64,000 nt of DNA from Cricetomys ansorgei (lineage: Eukaryota > Chordata > Mammalia > Rodentia > Nesomyidae). The stretch is from contig JAMJFZ010001258.1 in assembly GCA_026225945.1 (NCBI GenBank), forward strand, positions 3,486,501 through 3,550,500, written 5' to 3'. Shown piece by piece: positions 56,002 through 64,000 of this stretch; position 1 is the first letter of the stretch, and each line of letters begins with the position of its first letter. Both the position numbers and the translations under genes were made by a program. The notes under the pieces were generated by a model. That model saw nothing but the letters and a program-made list of their open reading frames with translations, was not told the origin of the DNA and did not search any database.

Positions 56002-56689
56002 TTAGAATGTATGGTAGAATTTTGGGTAATTTCCATTTTATTTTGCTACCGTTTTCTAGGGTCTCCGTGATTAATGTGAATTACTATTAGAATAAGAGAA
56101 AAATGTTACTTTAAAAGAGAATAACAAACAAAAAATTATATTAGCTAAGATGCATTTGGGATCTTACATATCCTGAATCTTCACATATTTATGTTTTAAA
56201 AGATTGGTTTATAGAGCTGTTGATGAAACCTACTGAGGAGCCCAGAGCGTGATGCTACCCTTGGCTCTGATAACGTTCGTGAAGCGTTTATATGTGGAAA
56301 GAACACATGTGAAAAATATAATTTTAAAGACAAGTCGTATGCGTTCTGGTTCACACGAGGAGACAGCTTCGACGTGCTCCAGGCTGTGGTCAGAAACCCC
56401 AGCCTCGTTTGGTCTTCTTCAGGCAGTTTTTATTGGGCTCAGGGCATTCTCAGAGGCTGGAGGTGAATGAGGGGGAAGGCACGGATATTTAAACAGGACG
56501 AATGTGCGGATAAACATGCTAATGCGTCGGAGTCGGTGTCTGGAAAGGCGCTAGCTTTTTCTGACTGACCTAAGATCCCTGGGTTTAGGCTAAGGAATTT
56601 CCATTCTCGGACAGCCTGCGCTCTTGAGCCATTTATTTGGCGTCTCTGTTTTCTGAGTTGGAAACTGGAGAATTTTGGATTTTATTTTA
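56002..56689. other. Unique intergenic stretch
   Basis: No gene or repeat recognised. Confidence 0.35.
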
Positions 56690-56780
56690 TATTTTTATTT
56701 TGGAGGCTTTTGAGTCACGGTCTCAGGTGACCAGGCTGGGCTTGAACACTGTCCTGGTTCTTCTTGATGACATATCCTGA

Positions 56781-57490
56781 TGTGCTGTTTCTATGTCAAC
56801 CTGTCACAAGCTGTAATCATCTGAGAGGAGGAGACCTCAACTGAGAAACTGACTCCGTAGGACTGGTGGGTGGGGCCACCCCTGGGCTGCTGGGCCTGGG
56901 ATTCCTCAGAGGGCAGGCTGGGCAAGCCCTGAGGAGCAAGCCAGTCAGCAGCACCCTCCCCCCAGTGGCCTCTGCATCAGCTCCCGCCTCCAGGTTCCTG
57001 CCCTGTGCGAGGTCCAGCTGTACTTGCTTTCCGCGATGAAGGGTGACATGGAGCTGTGAGTGAAATAATCCTATCTTCCCGAGTTGTTTCTGGTCATGGT
57101 GTTTCAGCACAGCAGTAGTAAACCCTGATTAAGGCAGAAATCGATACCAGAGTGGTGCATTGCTGCTGCAGACCTGACCATGCTATTTTGGGGAGGATTG
57201 TAGAAGGACTTTGAAACTTTGGGCTGGAAAAACCATCAAGTGTTCAAAGCTTGGTGAGTGTCCTGGGGGAGCTTGGGAGACTGGAAGATGAAGTGTTGGA
57301 GGAAACGCAGTGGACGGAGCCCCGGCCTGGGAAGGCCCACAGGGCAGTCTGAGAGTCGCCTGGAGACAGTATCGCTGCGGCGGCAGCGTTTGGATTAAAA
57401 GTCTGTGGCTCTGGTCAGCTGAGGCTGACGAACCGGCTGTGATCAATGAGATATATCAGAAAAGTGGAACCTTAGATTTGCTAGGACAAT
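56781..57490 (+). mobile_element. ERVL-like LTR followed by leader/interior sequence
   Basis: LTR 56781-57136 starts tgtgctgtttctatgtcaac, with 'gcctctgcatcagctcccgc', 'gcctccaggttcctgccctg', 'ctggtcatggtgtttcagca' and end 'aaaccctgattaaggca'. It continues with 'gaaatcgataccagagtggt' and 'ggactttgaaactttgggct', which resembles the start of ERVL/MaLR internal regions. This supports the LTR reading for the copies at 2961 and 33139. No intact ORF; the fragment ends where the next SINE array starts. Confidence 0.65.
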
Positions 57491-57516
57491 GAGAACCCAC
57501 TAGTTAGTGACTCTGC

Positions 57517-58134
57517 ATGTGTGTGTGTGTGTGTGTATGTGTGTCTGTGTGTATGTGTGTATGTGTGTGTGTGTGTGTATGTATGTGTGTGTATGTGTGT
57601 GTATGTGTGTGTGTGTATGTGTATGTGTGTGTGTATGTGTGTGTATATGTGTGTATGTGTGTGTGTGCATGTGTGTGTGTGTATGTGTGTGTATGTATGT
57701 GTGTATATGTGTGTGTATGTGTTGTGTGTATGTGTGTGTGTGTATGTATGTGTGTGTGTGTGTGTGTGGCATGTGACATATGTACATGTTCATTTGTGTG
57801 GGTGTGCAAGCATGTGCATGCATGTGCAAGCATGTACATATGTAGATGTGTCTAGGCCAGGAGGTAGGTGTCTTCTTCCATTGCTCTACATTTAATTTTT
57901 TTTTTGAAACAGGATCTTTCAGTGAACTTAGACTTTATTGATTCTGCAGGTCTGGCTGGCTGGTGAGCATCTCGGATCAGACCAATCTCAGTCCCAGTGA
58001 GCCTCCCCAGTTCAAGCCCTGGATTCTGGCACACAAGCTACATCTAACATTTGCACAGGTCCTGGGGATTTGAACTCGGGTCTTCATACTTGCTCAGTCC
58101 ACACGTCACCAATGGAGCTATCTCCCTAGTCCCT
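57517..58134 (-). mobile_element. Antisense composite SINE with (TG)n tail
   Basis: (TG)n 57517-57768 is the antisense tail. Then 'gtaggtgtcttcttccattg', 'gaaacaggatctttcagtga', 'ggtctggctggctggtgagc', 'ggggatttgaactcgggtct' and 'caccaatggagctatctccc'. This is the order of the reversed composite SINE. Confidence 0.82.
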
Positions 58135-59210
58135 AGCTATTGGTCTCCCTGATCATTCACCACTATTGATGCTCTGTATAGTTAAATCTTATCTTGCTCT
58201 TCTTCTTCTGTTCTAGTCTCTCCATGGCTATTAAACTATCTAAGCACCCAGTTTGCAGATAGGAGATTTAGCATTTGACCTGGCTACACATAATAGAGCA
58301 AGTTTGGTTCAGAACTTCCCCTTCCTCATAACTTCTCTTCAAACATTACTGATTACTGGTTGAAGCAAAAGGCAAATATAAAAACTGTTAAATTAGGCTT
58401 TTAAAAAAAAATAATTAACTGGCTTGAGGTTCTTTCTAATTTAGAGGCATGCAGGAAGTTCATATTTTATTTTTTTAGTGTGTGATTTTTTCCAGTTTCT
58501 GTAAACCTTACACATTAACCTGGAAGCCACGTGCTCTTCTGAAATTCTTTGAGTTCTTTACAAAGATCTGGGGGTTGGATCGGGCTGACTTATCAGCATT
58601 TCATTTCAGTAAATGACACCACTGTCCTTTCTTTGTTAAAGGTGCCAGCATCGGAACCATTCGAAGGGGAAAGCATGCCGCCACTTGACAACCCACTCCA
58701 GACACGCACGAGTTATAGATATGAGAAGCCGTCCTCTTGTTATTTATGAAAACACGTGTGAAAATAATGTTTTAATCTATTCACTATTTAATTAAAATAT
58801 TTTTTATGGAGCTCCTGGTATGTGAAAGGCAAAACATTATTTTTAAAAATGCCCCAAGCTTTCATGTGAATTTATTCTTTTCTTTTGACATTAATATGAT
58901 CCAGCCCTTTAAAACTTCTCCGCGGACTGCTGGGGGCTACACGAATCCTGGCCCTGAAAGGGCAGCCATTGACGGCGGATGGAGCTGGTAAGAGGGCACG
59001 AGAACAGGCTTTGGCAGTTCTGACATTTTCAGCCAGACGACTCTGTTGTAGAGAACTATCCTGCGCTCCGAGGCATGGCTAACAGCATTCCTGGATCCCA
59101 CCCACCGGGTGCCAGGAGCACCCTATCCTTCCCTTCCCCGAGCTGTAATATTGCTAACAGGAGGCAGGTTCACCCCTGCAATGTGCCAATATCCGCTCAA
59201 AGTATGTTCA
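58135..59210. other. Unique intergenic stretch
   Basis: AT-rich, no repeat recognised. The last part (58900-59000) is a little richer in CpG but shows no exon. Confidence 0.35.
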
Positions 59211-59361
59211 GGCCAGTGCGGTGGCTCAGCGGGCCAGGGCGCTTGCTGCCGAACTTGATGACCTGAGTTCAGTTCCCGGAATCACATGTGGAAGGCAAAG
59301 AACAGCTCTTCAGACCTCTACCTGTTCAGTGTGGCATGTGAGTACCACACCACACACACAC

Positions 59362-59397
<36 letters not shown>

Positions 59398-59425
59398 ACA
59401 AATAAATAAAAGTAATAAATGTTTT
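59211..59425 (+). mobile_element. B3 SINE with (CA)n tail
   Basis: 'gccagtgcggtggctcagcg', 'cttgctgccgaacttgatga', 'cctgagttcagttcccggaa', 'cacatgtggaaggcaaagaa', (CA)n at 59345-59399 and an A-rich end with aataaataaa. Confidence 0.9.
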
Positions 59426-60258
59426 TAAAAAACTTACTCCATTTGCATCTTATAGATGACAACAACCTGCATAATTGTAACCCGCGTAGTGAGAGTTCAC
59501 ATACAGCAAACTGCATTTCTGATTCTGCCAGCAGAAATAACATTAGATGGTCTCTTCACGAAAAAGACTAAAGAAAGGGCTCTCGGCCTCCGGTTAGGGT
59601 TAGAATCTGGTTTTCCTAAACGTGTAAACTGTGGTAGTATCTACAGCCTTCGTGTCTGGCGCGATCCCCCTTGACTTGGCTCGGGTTACCTTAGCAACAT
59701 GGCAGCAGAGATCTTGGTGCTCAGCCTTGGAGGCTGGGATGGCAGACCGGGTTTGGTGGGTTCTCTCTTCCAGTCTTCAGATGTCTTGCCAATGTCTCAT
59801 TACAGAAGGAGCAGAGAACACTCATTGGTCCCTTGATAAGGTACCGAACCCATTCAGAAGACAGTCATCCTTTGGACCTAAGGCTCCATCTCCTAGCAAG
59901 ATCTCACTGAGAATAAGTACTTCGATGTTTGAATAGGGAGCTAGGATACGAATGTTCATTATTAATAGATGAGTAATACAAAGTAACCACCATGTGATAC
60001 AACCAGGAATTTAAAAGGACCAGTGCACTGGGAGTCCAGAAGTCCATACGTTTTGTAATTAGCAGAGCTGTGAGAAGAAGCCTTCAGCCCACACTGCCAT
60101 GTATAAATTACCAAGAATTTAGTTAAATTGCAGATCTCTAGGCCCCACCAGTAGAGAGCTTAACCTAGGCGATCTGGGGAAGGCATAAGCTTTGGCCTTT
60201 TAAAGATATATCCGAGCGGTCTTCATGCAGATGGCTTAAAACTCTCTTTGAAAATAAC
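59426..60258. other. Unique intergenic stretch
   Basis: No gene or repeat recognised. Confidence 0.35.
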
Positions 60259-60445
60259 AGGCCTGGAGAGATGGTTCAGCATTTAAGAGCCCTGGCTGCT
60301 CTACCAGAGGACCTGGGTTCAATTCCCAGCACCCACCTGGTAGCTCACAACTGCCTGTAACTCCAGCTCCATGGGATCCGACACCCTCACACAGACATAC
60401 ATGCAGGCAAAACACTAATGTACATGAAATAAAAATAAAAGAATT
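60259..60445 (+). mobile_element. B2 SINE
   Basis: 'cctggagagatggttcagca', 'ctctaccagaggacctgggt', 'tagctcacaactgcctgtaa', 'cagacatacatgcaggcaaa' and tail 'catgaaataaaaataaaaga'. Close to consensus. Confidence 0.97.
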
Positions 60446-60467
60446 ATTTTTTTAAAAAATTCTAAAT

Positions 60468-60620
60468 TAGCCAGGCAATGGTGGCACATGCCTTTAGTCC
60501 CAGCACTTGGGAGGCAGAGGCAGGAGGATTTTTGTGAGTTCGAGGCCAGCCTGATCTACAAAGTGAGTTCTAGGACAGCTACAGTTACAACAGAGAAACT
60601 CTGTCTTGAAAAGCCAAAAA
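60468..60620 (+). mobile_element. B1 SINE
   Basis: 'ccaggcaatggtggcacatg', 'cctttagtcccagcacttgg', 'gttcgaggccagcctgatct' and 'gagaaactctgtcttgaaaa'. Confidence 0.97.
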
Positions 60621-60689
60621 TAAATAAATTTAATTCAATTTTAAAAAATCTAAATTAAAAAAAAATAAAGAAAAGGAAGTACCTACATG

Positions 60690-60760
60690 GGTCTGAGGAT
60701 GTAGTTCAGTGGTAGGCTTGGATCCCCAGCACTGGAGAAAACAAGTCTCTTGAAGATTAA
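60690..60760 (+). mobile_element. ID-like SINE, shortened
   Basis: 'ggtctgaggatgtagttcag', 'tggtaggcttggatccccag' and 'cactggagaaaac'. It lacks the usual middle part of about 20 bp. Confidence 0.75.
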
Positions 60761-61499
60761 AAAAACCAAATAGCTACTGGGCCTTGACTTCAGCACAGCT
60801 GGAACATTGCTAGCTTCACGAAAAGGTGAGGCTGCTAAGAAGCTACCAGGGCGCAGTCAGCCTTCGTCACGCCGTAAAGGGAGAGGCTCTGATAGGACAA
60901 CGTCCACTGAAGAGAGAAGAGTGAGCACAGCCTCGCTCAAGGGCTAAGGGGTGCCTTCTTCTGCCCTGCATCGCACCATGGAAGTGAGGACTGAGTGTGA
61001 CTTTAGCCTAATGTCACTAAACGTTCGAAACACTTAACTAGCTCCTTTTGCACTCCCTTGGGGGAATGCCCCGGGGCGGCTCTCCTCACCATAAGTTAAT
61101 AACACGCTATTCCGGTGATATATGTAGAAAACCGTGAACTCTGGTGACATGGATCCCTTCCAGAAATATAGCTCTCCCCTCACCATGCTGCCAAATCTAG
61201 GTTTCTGGTCTAGAATCAGAACTGGAGTGAGTTGATAAATATACAGCCAGTGGCTTGTTGGTAAATTTGTAGAGGGCAGCGGGAAGGGGAAGGAGTTCCC
61301 GCCTTTGTGTCTTTGGCCGATCTTCTATGCGTCAAACACTTGCACTCACAAGCCGATTGCAGGCAGCTGGACGGCGGGCTGTGTGCTGCTGTGGACATAG
61401 TCGGGGTCAATCATACTGCTCACTCCAAGCTCAAAACCATTAGCCGGGTCCTATCAATCGTTTATGTGTGCGCCCTTGTACAGAGCAGAAATAGCCTTC
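60761..61499. other. Unique intergenic stretch
   Basis: No gene or repeat recognised. Confidence 0.35.
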
Positions 61500-61660
61500 A
61501 GCACGTGTTTTCAACTGATTTTTCACAACCACATTTAGAGCCAAGATTAAAAGATTTTGTTCTCTTTTATAGATAAAGAAGAGCTCAACTACTTGCCCAC
61601 GGTTAAACAGCTGGTACGTGGCAGAGAAGAGACACATGGTGGCTACATTTGTAGAATGTC
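61500..61660 (-). repeat. MIR, antisense
   Basis: 'ttatagataaagaagagctc', 'aactacttgcccacggttaa' and 'acagctggtacgtggcagag' fit an antisense MIR. Confidence 0.65.
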
Positions 61661-61736
61661 AGACTAGAGGCCAGAGACATTAGTGTCTTGTCTAATCTGG
61701 AAAGCAGTCTTATGAAGTAGAGCTTGTTGGCTTACT

Positions 61737-62125
61737 TTGTGTGTGTGCGTGTATGTATGTGTGTGTGTATGCATGTATGTATGTGTGTGTGTGTATGTAT
61801 GTGAATGTGTGTGTGCGTCTCTGTGTATGTGTGTCTCTATGTGTATGTGTGTGTATGTGTGTGTGTATGTATATGTGTGTGTGTCTCTATGTATGTGTGT
61901 GTCTATGTATGTGTATATGTGTATGTGTGTATGTGGTATGTGTGTGCATGTGTGTATATGTGTGTGTTTGTGTGTGCATATGTGTGCATATGTGTATGTG
62001 TGTGTGTATATGTGTGTGTGTTTCTCTGTATGTGCATATGTGTGTGTATATGTGTGTGTGTGTCTCTGTGTATGTGTGTGTATATGTGTATGTGTGTGTA
62101 TCTGTGTATGTGGTATGTGTGTATA

Positions 62126-62158
<33 letters not shown>

Positions 62159-62450
62159 CTGTGTGTGTGTAGGGAGGCTCACATCAACCCTGAGTGGTAT
62201 TCCTCAGCATACTGCCTATCTTGATTTCTGCTTGTTTTGTTGTTTTTGAGACAGGGTCTCTCACTGACCTGGAACTCACCGATTCAACTGGGCTGGCTGG
62301 CCAGGAAACCCTCAGGGTCGCCCTGTCTGTCTCCACCTCCCCAGCACCTGGATTACAAGTGCACACCACTACATCCAGCTTCTTCATATGGGTTCTGAGG
62401 AAGAAATTCAGATTCTCGTGATTGCATGGCAAGCATTTTATGGACTGGTG
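61737..62450 (-). mobile_element. Antisense composite SINE with (TG)n tail
   Basis: (TG)n with TCTC/TATG variants 61737-62171, then 'gagtggtattcctcagcata', 'gagacagggtctctcactga', 'cctggaactcaccgattcaa', 'ctgtctccacctccccagca' and 'gtgattgcatggcaagcatt'. Same organisation as at 57517-58134. Confidence 0.82.
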
Positions 62451-63424
62451 CAGCCAGCTGGGCCTACTTTAAGCACCAGAAAACTGAGCTCAGTGAGACT
62501 GTGACTTACTCAAACGCTTTGGGAAGTCTGCCTGAGTTGAGGACAGCTACACAATGCTTCTTAAACGCTTAAGCACGTCATAAACGTGGGAATGCCTTCT
62601 AAAACACAGATTTCTGGGGCTCTAGGGATTCAGACTTGTTGGTTAATGGTCAGGCCCAACATTTTCCCCTAAAATGCTGATCTGCACATCTCAGTTTGAA
62701 TAGAGATGAGTGGTACCATGCAGCCTATCTGCTTCCAGGGGCCCAGCTGTTCTATTTCCTGTTTCTGTACCCTGTAACAATGCAACAATGTAACACTATA
62801 CCCTGTAAGAATGTATTCCAGCCTCCTAACTGGACAGAAATAGGCAACTTTGTGCTCAACCCTAAACATACATATTTTGTTTTAGTAACTAGACATTATT
62901 GGGTAGTGGTTCTAAGACAGACCATGGATTGGCATTATAAGGATTTAATTGTCATGAAAACCACTGGATGGAATCTTTTAGACACTTCTCATTGGTATTG
63001 TTCTCAAAGCTCTAGTCAGTACTGGAAATAAACATTAAAGTCCAAATTTGTTGTCAACAGTCCATGTGGGAAAAATATATGAATGTGTCATTAGCGTTCT
63101 AGAATCACAAATCGCAAAATACGTGATTTTCAAATTTCGGTCCTGCTTCAGAGAAAATTGACTTCTCACGCATCTGACATGTGTATTTAGAAGTTCATCA
63201 TCCAAGCAATGCTTAATGATAACGTTAATTATAGCATTCAGAAGGCATCTTTCCATGAGTCCCTCAGAGAACAGTCATGTGATCATCTTTTTCTCAGAGC
63301 GGGCTCAAGATGGAGATAGAAGAGATCACAAGTCTGTGATTCTGCGCAGACCTTAGGTGTCTTGGAGAAGATCACCTGAACTCTTAATATCGACAAGGAA
63401 TTCTGGCTCAGGTCAGAACTACAT
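62451..63424. other. Unique intergenic stretch
   Basis: A 111-codon plus-strand frame (62696-63031) ends near 'aataaacattaaag', but its translation is not recognised and nothing else supports a gene. Confidence 0.35.
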
Positions 63425-63428
63425 GCGC

Positions 63429-63429
63429 A

Positions 63430-63468
<39 letters not shown>
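63429..63468. repeat. (CA)n run
   Basis: (CA)n after cgcacgcg, about 40 bp. No SINE recognised next to it. Confidence 0.93.
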
Positions 63469-63470
<2 letters not shown>

Positions 63471-64000
63471 GTTGCTCAGTTTAGTGGATTGAAGCAGTTG
63501 GTACCTGAAGGTCAGGTACTTGTTAACAGCTTAGGCGACTGTGAGAACACAGGAGAGTGTGATTAAATGGTTTCACTTACTCATCCCACTCCACTTCCTA
63601 GTTACAATGGGAAATTATGAGTCAGCATTTATTCTCCATGGTTTATCATGTCTGACCTAGAGATTCCTCTACAGCTCCTGAAAAATGTTTTATTAAATAG
63701 CTTTGGTTTGATGTATCATATCTGCACACTAACAAGAAAACAGTTCATTCTTAAAACAACGGGGGCCCCATGAGTGCTTGCCCAGTTAAAAATTATAATT
63801 TAATCATGTTCAACTGTGACGTATGCTGGAGGAAACTCTGACCCAGCCTCACCGTCTCCCCCTTTGCCTTCCTTTGAAAATGCCGAGCTGCCCTGGTGAG
63901 CATTTGTACGTCAGCTCGCTATCTCTCCAGCGTTCATTTCATGCATGACTGGGGTCAGCAGCTCCCCGACTTCCCAGTGCTTCGCCAAATGACAAGCGGC
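63469..64000. other. Unique intergenic stretch at the window edge
   Basis: No gene or repeat recognised. Confidence 0.35.

Noticed and set aside
62696..63031. 111-codon frame ending near an aataaa signal
   Set aside because: The translation is not recognised, and there are no splice or promoter features. Could be an old pseudogene, but this is unsupported.

Overview
The window is mammalian nuclear DNA from a muroid-type rodent. Its interspersed repeats are rodent ones: B1, B2, B3/B4-type and ID SINEs on both strands, plus old MIR, L2, L1M, MaLR and ERVL-like LTRs. Very long (TG)n, (CA)n, (GATA/GACA)n, (TTTC)n and (GA)n arrays are typical of rodents. There is one CpG island, no compact or operon-like coding, and no bacterial feature. 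The coding exon differs enough from what I remember of mouse Atrnl1 that I would guess a cricetid or another non-Mus muroid, but the species cannot be fixed from this window.

One gene can be supported. On the minus strand, 9184-9440 is the first coding exon of Atrnl1 (attractin-like 1). It carries the initiator Met, a signal peptide and the first EGF-like module, and ends in a consensus GTAAGT donor. It lies in a CpG island (about 8819-10290) whose upstream part (about 9441-10290) is the promoter/5'UTR. Positions 1-9183 are therefore the start of Atrnl1 intron 1, and everything right of about 10.3 kb is 5' intergenic DNA upstream of Atrnl1. I found no further exon, tRNA, rRNA or recognisable processed pseudogene.

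Intron 1 (1-9183): a 24-bp minisatellite at the window edge, a 53-bp tandem duplication, two ancient L1M 3' ends in opposite orientation (each split by a younger SINE), an ERVL-like LTR, and a GC-rich 33-bp minisatellite about 45 bp inside the intron. Upstream DNA (10.3-64 kb): about 54 kb of repeats and unique sequence, with many nested insertions that can be read from the sequence. These include a 1.57-kb non-autonomous LTR retrotransposon with both LTRs inside an older LTR, a hAT-type MITE with an 8-bp target duplication inside a SINE, an ID element with a 14-bp duplication, an L1-like insertion with a 14-bp duplication, and a B3 splitting a MIR.

The main recurring pattern is that most of the long satellite arrays grew from inside or from the tail of a SINE (14.3, 17.7, 25.7, 27.3, 33.8, 45.9, 57.5, 59.3 and 61.7 kb). 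A 20-bp minisatellite at 34.1-34.4 kb appears to be an amplified internal segment of a SINE. I see no evidence of a previously undescribed gene system. The most useful second looks are the Atrnl1 promoter/exon, the arrays with higher-order structure, and two repeat-poor blocks (39.9-40.6 and 54.9-55.75 kb) that could be conserved regulatory elements.
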